A DNA stretch of 64,000 bases, taken from assembly GCF_023101765.2 (NCBI RefSeq), contig NC_064233.1, positions 1,674,001-1,738,000 of the forward strand. The letters run 5' to 3'. Shown one piece after another: positions 1 through 10,900 of this stretch. A program made the position numbers and the translations under genes. Below the pieces are notes generated by a model that saw only the letters and a program-made list of their open reading frames with translations, did no database searches and was not told where the DNA came from. Positions within the stretch are counted from its first letter, which is position 1, and each line of letters begins with the position of its first letter. The DNA comes from Spodoptera frugiperda (lineage: Eukaryota; Arthropoda; Insecta; Lepidoptera; Noctuidae).

Positions 1-300
1 CAGTGTACGCACAATGCGAGACAACGCCTTCGATTACAATGGACGCAATACGGTAAATATATTACTCGTAGATTTAGATGATTTAATCTAGCTCAATAGT
101 CTCTTGGATGTTAATCCAACAAATGATCTGTTCGTGGATGGATGGAAGGAGATTTTGTCGGAATGCCTGAAGTACTGCGAGGCGAACTTATGAATGCTGT
201 TAATTCCTGTTTAATTATGTTTTAGTTATGTATGTAAGTTGCTTTAATTGGTTGTATACCGTTGTAACTTTTGAACTAAATAAATAAATAAATAAATGAT
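1..300 (+). repeat. retroelement-like 3' tail ending in (TAAA)n
   Basis: The stretch carries two short open segments in different frames (about 14-91 and 111-194) and ends in four or five TAAA/AATA units near 279-298. That is how 3' ends of some insect non-LTR elements look. No diagnostic reverse transcriptase motif is visible because the left part lies outside the window. It would be an insertion in the last large intron of the MED16-like gene. It could equally be ordinary intron. Confidence 0.3.
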
Positions 301-348
301 TTTATTACTTATTAATGTCTAAAATGTGCAATTATATTCTCTGCCCAG

Positions 349-660
349 CTACATGTATGTAGGTGGCGGTCTCCGACCAGCTCGGTGGCGGCAGTGTGGG
401 CGCTGTGGGTCCCGCGCCCTCGCCGCCTCGCAGCCAAACAAGCATCCGTTGCAGTGCGCCTATGATGGACGGTTTCTAGCTGACTGCAGGTAATACATCT
501 ATTTATACTGAAAGAAAATGATACTAATTGAAATAAAACTCAATTTAACTAAAGTTTTATGTTGAAAAATGTTTGTATTAGTTGCGTTAAAACAATGTTA
601 ATGTTATTTTCTATTTGTTACAGATGCGGAGGAAAATGGACCTTATTTTCAAACATTTAA
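349..660 (+). CDS. MED16: Mediator subunit 16-like protein, C-terminal exons only (partial)
   Basis: Two exons, 349-489 and 624-660, separated by a GT..AG intron (donor GTAATA at 490, acceptor TTGTTACAG ending at 623). The first base of exon one completes a codon from an upstream exon outside the window or left of 349. The reading frame then runs 58 codons to TAA at 658-660. The peptide contains WRQCGRCGSRALA, then about 16 residues later CAYDGRF, and ends ADCRCGGKWTLF. The CxxC...CxCGG-W pattern resembles the C-terminal zinc-ribbon-like tail of MED16, which in animals ends in a CxRCGC...CLCGGLW type sequence. MED16 is a tail-module subunit of the Mediator complex, acting in the nucleus between activators and RNA polymerase II. 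The name rests on remembered family pattern, not on a search. The coding nature is well supported by the frame crossing a good intron and stopping just before polyA signals. Confidence 0.6.
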
Positions 661-681
661 GACTCTCACTAGTTTGTAAGA

Positions 682-735
682 AATAAAAATAGTTAATACC
701 TATTATAAAATATTGTTGTTGTAATTGTAAATAAA
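682..735 (+). terminator. polyadenylation signals of the MED16-like gene
   Basis: AATAAA hexamers occur at 682-687 and 730-735, 22 and 70 bases after the TAA stop. The following sequence is AT-rich. This fits the 3' end of the upstream gene, with a very short 3' UTR. Confidence 0.45.
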
Positions 736-905
736 TAGTTTTATACTTTAATATTCTGTTAATTATTTCTATCAACCTACCTACCATACATTAATTTACA
801 GACATGACTTCTGCCATATAGAAATAATAATATTACTACATGAACTGTTTTCCTAATAAGAACTCACTTTTGGATTAATATACACTATCGAATGGGATCG
901 CTCTA

Positions 906-1026
906 CTGTACCCTTAGTATGAGTTTGCTTTACGCTTAAAGAAATCGATTTATTCGAACCTGCCAATCAAAGCGCCTCTTGTTTCGATTACTTTAAACGC
1001 AAAGAAAACTCATACTAAGGGTACTG
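906..1026. mobile_element. palindromic MITE, family A (CCCTTAGTATGAGTTTGC ends)
   Basis: Terminal inverted repeats of about 30 bp: GTACCCTTAGTATGAGTTTG at the left and the reverse complement ending CATACTAAGGGTAC at 1011-1024. The centre contains AATCAAAGCGCCTC, also present in the other copies at 8835-8905, 14877-15026, 25197-25356 and 41879-41983. There is no coding capacity, so it is a non-autonomous DNA element. Confidence 0.7.
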
Positions 1027-1799
1027 AGTATACAAAATGAAATAAGAAAAAAACGAACGGGTAAAAACCTGACACGAGAATCGACCCCAAGACAGTCACT
1101 GCTTACGACTAATAATATAGTTAAAGAGACATAAAGCATAGCATCGTAATAAAACTTAGATCACAATTAATATTTAATCATATCAATTTTACGAAAACAA
1201 TAGACATATCAAAAGATTTATTTTTCATTCCGAATCAAGTAATCATGCATATTCCGTTAAATACAGAAACTACAATACCAGTAGCGTTGCTATCTGAGAT
1301 TGTTTACATTATACTAGACGGTAGATGGGTAGGCATGCAGCGCCGCCCACTGCACTCCGCGCATGTCATCCTGCAATTCGTAACGTATAGCTATTGTACA
1401 ATAGACAGCTACCGCTTAACGCCAGCGTCGATCGATTTACGGCGAGATTTACGAGGTCAATTAGAGACGTAACTGCCATTGTTTTGTAAATAGTTTGTCG
1501 CTTTTCTTAGACGACACGAGTTGTACTATAAAAAGGAAGGGATTTAATCTCATTTTTTTTGGATTAGTTACTATTGGAAATTCTGCAGACAGAAATATTA
1601 TTTCGAATTACAATTTACGAAGCAATTTATAATGACAAGTTCTTATTTCTTTTGAATTTTATTCAAACAAATCTAATATTGAATGCTTGTAAAATATTGT
1701 AGTTTACAGTACGCATCGTATTTATGATCATTATTTCAAATTAAAATAAATTTGTTTTATAATCGACTAAAACTATTGTGTTTATCGATTGGCTGTGAA
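1027..1799. other. intergenic spacer between MED16-like gene and DAZAP2
   Basis: AT-rich sequence with one 75-codon open frame (1245-1472). It has no recognisable motif, no splice context and no family resemblance, so I regard it as chance. No RNA gene or repeat is recognised. Confidence 0.5.
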
Positions 1800-1968
1800 A
1801 TGACAGAACGTATTTGACATAATTTCACTTCACTAGTTGTCGTTGCGAGAATCGTTGCGAAGCGTTTGCTGCGACTGCGTCCAAGTTTAATTGCGAATTT
1901 CCTGTATTTCTCGCAACGTAACACAGTTTATTAACGTTTTAACCAATATTTACATAGTAAATACATAA
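1800..1968 (+). promoter_or_regulatory. probable 5' UTR / core promoter region of DAZAP2
   Basis: Directly upstream of the start codon at 1969 the composition rises in GC and CpG, with three related CGTTGCGAGAA/TCGCAACG words between 1839 and 1920, two of them inverted. No TATA box stands out. A TSS within this stretch is inferred from the short distance to the ATG and the upstream gene end about 1.2 kb away. Confidence 0.35.
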
Positions 1969-4900
1969 ATGGCTGACAAAAAAGGTATTTATACTGTTGA
2001 TTTATTATTTTCTTTGTTCTTTTCTTTTAATACGTTTTGACATGAGTAACGTCACGGTAGGGCCTTGGAATACAAGTTTTCGCTAGTAAAACAATGATTT
2101 AATCCCCCGACGCGAGATTATTGCGTCGGAAGAGGGTTATTTCGCGTCGATTTATCTGTAATATTGATATTACAGTGTTGCGCGGTAGATCGATACTCGC
2201 GATAAATTCAAGATGGTTGACCACCCCTAGATTTGCGAGGCGGGATCTATTTGTTCTAATTTTAGGTCCATTCATTACTACAACTGATTCATGAGCCCTA
2301 ATTACTCCTGCTAATGGGCGCTTTCAGCAATACTTTACGTTGGGACCTATTTAAATGAATAAAACATGAACATCTGTTGTGAATTTTAACTTTGCTCCCT
2401 ACCTACCATTGCAGAAAATATAGAATTGTGTCAGCAGGTTTGCCTGTAATCCTTGATCGATTTGGGCAGTAAATATTGTAACTCCTGTTGACCTTTTAGG
2501 AAGTAGGTCAAACCAGCCATATAGCTGTGGCACAGTGCAAACATTACAGTCATCTGCATAAATAATTAATTATTCAAACAACATGGCTCTTGTAAGAACT
2601 CAGCTCTATATCTCGAGAGTAATGACCCATTTCTATAATTATAATTCAATCTCATAAAGTAAAACAAGATTGAGTAATCAGAACTCAACATTTTTCCCAG
2701 AGAATTCTTTTTTTGGAATTTCATTTAATATCCTTAAATGGGTAAATTCAACTATGAATAAAATAAAATGAGCATCCATTTTATATAAAGAATTTAATCA
2801 ATCCACATTTTGGTGTGTTTGTATAACAAATCCATTCAACTCAATCAGGTATAATGAATTCTGACAATTCTTAGCAAAACAATAGAACATAGCACACCAC
2901 TATGTATTGAGATGTTGGTTACATAATGTGGCCAAACATTACATATAATTACACATTTAGTATGCAACCTTGTGGCGTTACACCTGTCAGAACAGCGTCC
3001 AACTCCATACAATAAGCTTCGTAGTTCCATTACGTTCCAAATATACAAATATTAATAACTTTAAAGACACCAGATATATGCAGAATACTTGTGTCGCAAA
3101 ACATGGGCCTAATGTTGGCTGTATAATATTTGACAAACATTTTACGGTAGCCAATGTCTGTTGGTGACCAATGTTGGTTGCGGAGAAACCTCACTCATAT
3201 TGCTGAATGAAATGATGACTCATCATGTTGGTCCAATGTTGGCTCTGGTATAGTTGGAGATCAAACTTGATTTATCTTAAGTTTCTGCTCTGCATTAGCT
3301 TATTATTTCTGAATGCTTGTTCCGACTTGATCTCCAGCCGCACTGGTGTAGAGCACTGAGTAAGTAATGAGCAGTTGTTGGCTGGTATGGGTGAGGTCTC
3401 TCCGGCAGAGAGTATGCCAGTGCTGAGTGTGCGCGGCATAAGACATGATGATAATACAAGTTACCCACGCCCCCTCCCGCTCCCAGCCGCTGCCCCCCCT
3501 CTACAGGAGCCGCGCGTCCGTCGGCGCAGTCGTCGCGCGCCTGTCGACTAATCGCTATCATGTAATGAAATCATATAGAATTTTTCTTTCTTTATTTTTC
3601 TTTTTTTTGGAAACATAGTTAAAGAGAGACAAATATATGATATGTGCGTATCGGCGTGTGGACGATCGTATGTGTTATTAATTCGATTGTAACCCATTCG
3701 GTGGGGCTCGGCTGCCGTAATCGTAGCGAGGTAATAATTGCCAACAATCTAATTAGACAGATTGTGGAAATGCACAATAGTCAATACAGTTACATGTTAG
3801 AAAAGACAGCCTTGAAGGAGATTATAGCAGACGAGTCACTATTATGTTTTTCTATACAAATCCGACGAGCATCCATGTTTGAGACAATAATATAGTTTTT
3901 GCTGGCACTAGTTTTTGTTTGTGTACAATATTAGTTAAGGTGTTTGTCCACAAGTCCTCACGGATGTAATTGACTTGAAGCTAAATGGTTGGCTGTACAG
4001 TAGATGTCTTTGGCTTGATACTATTTGTATAGTGTTATGAGATACATCCTGGATTTGTGGCTATAAAAAAAAACATGTACACTCGTCTGGTTTCCTAGTT
4101 AACCATGTTTAAAAAAATAAGTTGTTCTAAGACGGAGAGTTCTATCTAATAACATATATCTATATTTACTGATATAATTATATTACGATGGGACTCTTTC
4201 CTTTTTCTTTAAAACCTGTGTCTTAGCTATCTGGTATATTTTGTTTATGTTCTCAATATTTAGTTTACAGCTTATTTTTTTATTGTTTTTAACACTCAGT
4301 TTTACGCTGTAATCATTGCTGAGTTTTATTGGCACTCTGAATATTATTTTTTAATTAATTAAATTATTAAAAAGTAATGATTACAGCTGGTTCTGTGCAC
4401 CCAAAAGTAACAATGAGTCAATGTGATATTATTATGTTTTTTTATATAATATTCATTGTCTCCGTTACAAAGCTTCCCTATTTATTTTTTTTGAAAATTT
4501 GACCGTAATAGGGATGTCTTGTGTTTGTTTTATTTTCGTTTTTCTTTATTTAGACTAAGCTAACTTTTTAGCGTTAATTTTTAATGAAAATGAATGACGT
4601 TTGAATCATTTAAACCCAGAAATTAAAACATAGAAAAAATCGTCATTTATTTCAGTATTGTTCTAGATTCTTTAAAAAAATCTAGTAACAAAAGACACAA
4701 AAAAGCTAGCTACTTTTTGTTACTGACAGTTAGACGCGATTTTTACTTCCCTTCACTTATTCACAAAAAAAAAAAACTTAAAAAAGTGGTAAAAGTCGCG
4801 TCTCTTAATGTAAGGTCGTGTGTTTAAATACTAACCAACGAAATCATGCAAAATAGTAATTGCAAGACAAAAAAAATAGTTTTTCTAAGTAATAGTAAAA

Positions 4901-7900
4901 ATTGTAAATAAAAAATTACTATTTTGCATTGAAAATGTTTACAAATGTATGTTTGTGGACATATTTGATGTAAGGTGATGGTGAAATTGGCAATAACAGT
5001 TATTTTAAATTAAAAACTAAGTTATTGCCAATTTTTCTAGTTGTATGTCTAATTTTACACAATGTTTACTAACGTTTTAGATGCCGTATCTAAGATACAC
5101 AGTCTAAGATGTGACGTTTAATCCTTGTTTGTTTTATTATATTATTTATTTACTCCTCGGGCTAAAACAAAGGATTTTGGGTCAACACAGATCAATATGT
5201 TAACAGGAATGACACAATGTTAGTGCGTGTGTGAATAGATTTAAGATCACAAATACATATCACCAATTTAAATTGACATGAAAATAAGACTTTGTCATAG
5301 TCAATTGGTCATTATGAGCCCCTGTTGTGGCTTGAAACTTGTTGAGAATAGTCGAACAATTACGTAACGAAGTACAAAAACATATTTTTTTGGATTTTAG
5401 ACATTTTTAAATAATGTTTTGGTGATGTGTATTTGTAGAATGTTGCCTTTACAACAGCCACAGTGGTACAGGCAACACTGCATGCAAACATAAGCTTAAC
5501 CGAAGGACAGGGAAGTATGCCAGTTGTGAGGGCCCCAACTACCTGGCGGCCAGGCCAGACACTATCACGGACCTTATGTTCCAACACCATAAACTAGGAA
5601 CCACATTTTTACAATTTTTATTTTTATTATTCTTTTTCTCAACTTATTTTGGTCTTCTCTATTCTTTGAGTCTTTTCAGGGATCCGGATGTTGATATTTA
5701 ATTACATTTTAATTCACAGCAGTCATAACATGCGTTCTGCGGTTTGCTGTTATATCCGTTCGATATGGCAGTAAACCACCCTGCTTGTTGCAATTCTATA
5801 ATTAATTAAGCTTTTACAAACATTTGACAGTATTTTGTGTTCGGCCATATTGAAATTTTTACTACGGTCACAGTAATTTTAACATAAAGAAAATATAAGT
5901 ACCGATGTGTGCATTAATTTCAGTATGGGCTATAATTTAGTAATTAATGTTTAGGTGACGGTTGTGTCCAGGTTTTTTGTGTTTTGCGTTCATGAATTAA
6001 CTTATATATATAATATGAGAATTTTGCTGTTTGATAGCAGTTCGGTTGTTTCTTTATTTTGTAACAAGCATGCGTTAGTTGCTGCGTTACGTTTGAAGCT
6101 TTTCTATTTGTTTGGTGTTTTAGCTAGTCCGTAGTCTGCGGTTGCATTTTATAGTGACATAAGTTTATTTTAGTAGTGTTGTTGCATGGTTATTGATTGT
6201 GTTCCGTTGTGTTGTCACCGTGCATGCTTCTGTGTCCTTCAACGCACTGATATCATAGCTCTTTTTGATTTTTTTTTGCTTTTCCTGCATCAAAATGCTT
6301 TGTTTTAGATATAAACAGCAAAATATCGTATACATAACGAGGTAATCGACAAAAATCTTGGTACACTTGTTGAATAGTTAGTATATGAATAGAATATGAA
6401 TATATTTTTTTTATTCAAGGAATGTTCACATCATGTATACACGTTTGGTCGTTTTGTCGATCAATTGCTATGACTCTGAACTTGGTCAAAATATAATTAC
6501 CTATACATAATTACTTAGAAACATTAATATTTCAATATGAGAGCTTTCTCAGCCCAAGATGGCGGCGCTAGGCCGCGCCCAAAGAGTTCACGGTCATATT
6601 ATAAATAAATATTGTATTTTTTAAAAGGTTCCTTATCGTGTGATGATTGTTTTGTTATTTAAGAATTCGTAATGACAGTACGTGGTGGTCACACTAGCTT
6701 ACTGCACAAGGCTTGATACCTTCACTGATTATATGGAAGTTACAGATTTGAAATAAAAAAGAGTATTTTATATAGATAGTTTGAAAATATAGTAGATTAT
6801 TCAGTTTTATGGTCGATTTAAACGCGGATTGTTGTGATAGTGGCTTCATATACTCAGTGCAGCTAGGGTGACCATTAAAAATAAGGAATGCATTGTAAAT
6901 AACTAATTTGGTAGGCTCTCAGCACTCACTGCGTGTTGGACCATAACACGGCCTACCAAATTGACTGTATACGTTCCTTCGGAGGGGAAATTTAAATATT
7001 TTTTCTTGAAAAGATATTTACATTTGTCGCGCCGAAGTGTTGTCGCCGACGGGGCTCTCAGAGCGCATCTAGTTGATGTGTTGAGAGCCCGCGTTCGGCA
7101 CCGCGTTGTATGGGCATCGCTTGTCGTTAACACTGACGTATGTGAATACTGTGTGGGTGAAAACTGTATACGTAGACTTAGAAATAACTATGGCACTGCA
7201 TAATGTATAGATTTAGATTTATTTGTGAAATTTCAATGATTTTCACCCACGCTCTAGTCGTGTAAACAATAATGCTATAGTCGCCATTGTCTCTTTTTTA
7301 CATTCCCCAGTAGATATGTAAAAACGAGACATTCAAATATTATTACTAAAAAAAAAACTAAATTCAAAATTGCCACTGAAAAATGAACCTTACGGCTATA
7401 GCGTTTAATGTGTGAACTCGACTGCACCACTGCGTCCAGCGTGAATGCTCGGGCTTGGGTTGCGGCGCGCAATCGCGCGACATCGCGCCGCACACACTGA
7501 CACACTACACACCACTATACTTGTATACATGGGTATTTTAATTCCTGCATTCAGTCTACAGGTTGTTACAAAAAATATTCTTGAGTTAATAGAATTTTTA
7601 GTTTGTTTCTCAATGTATATTAAACTACCCATATTATGTAAATGAGTGGGACATTAGTCCTCGTTTGGTAGTGGTGTGCGTGGTCAGTGCGTGTGTCGCG
7701 GCCCCCCAGTGGGGTCCCGCGTTAGAGCTGTGTGTTGTTGCAGTGACCCCGCCGCTGGGCGCGTACCCCCAACCGCAGCCCCCTCAGGGGCCCTTCCTGC
7801 CGGCACCGCCGCATCAGGCCGCGCCGCAATATGGAGGTAAGAACTGAAACTACTTGACTTCTTAATTTCATAACAGTGTCCTTTACACATTTTAGCAGAT

Positions 7901-10900
7901 ATAGGTCTTACTTTTTCTTGCTTTTGGAGAAAAAGTAGTGGGATTTCCCCTCAATAAAATTACCTCAGTGGCTACCTATAAGGAACACTGCGTCATCTAA
8001 ATTGACCAATTCCGGAGCCTCATAGTGCAACGTCTGTTACGACAAATCCCTTGGAAGATTCTAGTTGCTTGGTTTATAGAAATGGCGGTGAATGAGCAAA
8101 ATGATATCCCGATGGTAAGCGCTCGAAGCCACCCGGACCTCTGGTAACATCACTCACACTGGGTCGCTGTGAGGCCGTGGTATCACTCCGGTCGAACCGG
8201 CTCATTCGTGCTGTCGGGTTTAAAGAATTTATTTTTCATAAGAACATATACATTGTTTACTTAAAATGAGATACAGAGTGTTCCTTATCTTCTATGACAA
8301 ATATAGCACTTATAACCATGTAATTTTGTACGTGTAGTGGCGGGCGGATCCCCGTACGGCGTGACGTTCGGCGGCGCGGGCGCGGGCGCGGGCGGCGTGT
8401 ACGCGCCGCCGCCCTACGAACAGCTGCAGCACCACCAGGCCATACCCGCGCTCAGTCAGCAGCTACCGGTACGTATTATTATGTTTTTTACTGACATAGC
8501 AGGTGGATCACCTGATGGTAAGCAAACGGTACCACCCATGTACATCGCAACACCAGAGGAATTCAAGGATTACGCTCTTTTCGTATGAGTTTGGAAATAC
8601 CGCCGAAGAGCAAGCAATGTTTTCAGTTTTTTTTTTATTCCAACTGTGTCGAAATATCGGAAACTCATAGAACTAGAAAAACTTTGTAAATATCCCATTT
8701 TAAGTTACAATTCTAGTTTTCAAATTACGATGCACTAGACACAAAGAGATTCTCTATGTTTGAATGCCATCACACAACAAACTTCATTGTCAGATATTCT
8801 TCTATTATTATTAGGATATTATTCTCAACCAACCAATCAGCACCCAACGCGCTCTCGTTTCGGTTTCGTTCAACGTAAACAAACTTGTTATAAGGGTACT
8901 TTACTACAAACGAACAGATGGAACACCTGATGGTAATCAGTCCCCACCAGTGAACACCTGTAACATCAGAGGAGTTACAAGTGCTTTACCACCCTCTTGG
9001 GGATTTGGGGATAAGGGGAGCGAAATACGAGTTATTAATAACAATTTTAATGCGTTGATTTACGCCGGTGCATAACTCATAACAAAGCATAATTCTAGGT
9101 GCGTTTTCTGGTCGATATTGTCTGCCAAACATCCCACTAAAGGAAAACATGTTGTATATCTATTATAGCAAATATTTTTGTCTGTCTTTGAGGGAGTATA
9201 ATACTTGAACACGTATTGTCCCCCTTTAGATGTACAGCCCGGCAGCGGCGATGTACGCGGCGGCGGCGGGCTACCCCGGCTACATCGGCTACCCCGTGCA
9301 GTACTACCCCTACTACCCCACCGCCGTGCAGCCCTCCATACAGCCGCTGCGGCCCACCATCATGATCCCCGTGAGTTTTACTTTATGTTATAAATACATG
9401 TGTATCTTTAGTAGTATGTATTGATTAGAATACAGTTAACCACTTGTATGTCGGTATATAAGACACAATAGAAAACACATTGTGTCTCGCGTAGATCTGC
9501 GTTCCGACAGACAACCCGAAACAACAAATTGACTGCACGGTTGGCGTGGTGGCTAGGCAACTGGCTGCCGTGCAACGTGTTGCGGGTTCGATTCCCGCAC
9601 GGAACAACTCTTTGTGTGGTCCACAGATTGTTGTTTCGGGTCTGGGTGTCATGTGTATGTGAAAATGTATGTTTGTAAACGCACCCACGACACAGGAGCA
9701 AATCCTAATGTTTAAAAAAAAAGTTAGAAGTATGTAACATAGGTTAGGTACTTTATAAATATTGACTAGAATACAATTAATGTAACAAATTATATGACAA
9801 GGGAATGGACCCTGAATTAGTAAAGAACTATTATTTAAACTTCCTCAAATTGTTGAATTATTGCAATATTTTTTTTTTTTTTTTTTTTTATTGTTAAATG
9901 GGACGACGTTTGGCCGCTATCTCACCTGATGGTAAGTGATGATGTGGCCTACGATGGAGCACGTCTGCCCATTAGCAACCTATTCACTCGGGCTTTGAAG
10001 ACACCCAGGTTATACCCATCAGGAAACACAGACTCCGGCAAGGAGTTCCACTCCCTAGCAGTTCGCACAAGGAAGCTTGAAGCGAAGCGCTTCGTGCGTG
10101 TGGGTGGGATATCCACCATGAATCGGTGACGCCTCGCCGATTGTCTTGTGGTTCGATGATGGAAAGGACTAGGAGGAATCAAGTTGTGCAATTCCCCCGC
10201 ACACTCTCCGAAATGTATCCGGTAAAAAACGGAAAGGCTTGCGACCTTGCGCCTGTGTTCAAGGCTTTGAAGCCGGGCCTCCACAAGCGCATCATCGTTG
10301 ATGAGCTTCTTGGCACGCCTTTCAATGTGTTCGAGCGCATCCAGCTGGCATTTAGCCGAGCCGTCCCAAAGGTGAGAACAGTACTCCATACATGACCGAA
10401 CCTGCGCTTGGTACAGGCTCAGCAGTTGTTCTGGTGTGAAGTACCGTCTCACCTTCGAGAGGATACCCAATTTCCTACCAGCCAGATGCGCCTTTGACTC
10501 TATATATGAGCCGAAGTTTAGCGTTGGCGATAGAGTTACGCCAAGAAGCTCTAGATGATCCGATACTGGAACAGATACATTTCGGAAAGTAGGAGCCAGC
10601 GGAAATTGACTCCGTTTGGCGGAGAATAGACACGCCTGGGTTTTGGTAGCGTTGAACTTGACCAAGTTGGCGTCTCCCCAATCGGAGACCGCCTTCAAGG
10701 ACGAGTTCAACCGTTCGACCATGGATTCTCTTAGAGACTGGATCTGTGTTCCGCTAGTCCGCGCATCGGACACATACCTTTCAACAACTGTGCTGTCATC
10801 TGCATACCCAAAGATACCGGGCTTAAGCAGGTCGTTGATGTGCAGCAAAAAGAGCGTTGCTGAAAGTACTGACCCCTGAGGAACTCCGGCGTTGATGCCA

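Noticed and set aside
349..480. Alternative reading of the first exon (frame ending SAPMMDGF-stop)
   Set aside because: It needs a poor acceptor at 362 and would leave the good intron 490-623 in the 3' UTR; the other frame runs through the intron into a conserved-looking tail.
9205..9393. Alternative frame over DAZAP2 exon 4 (62 codons)
   Set aside because: Shadow of the real exon: the other frame fits the splice phases and family pattern.
9588..9602. tRNA gene suggested by the B-box GGGTTCGATTCCCG
   Set aside because: The same body and tail recur in many copies, so these are SINEs; no cloverleaf acceptor pairing was found.
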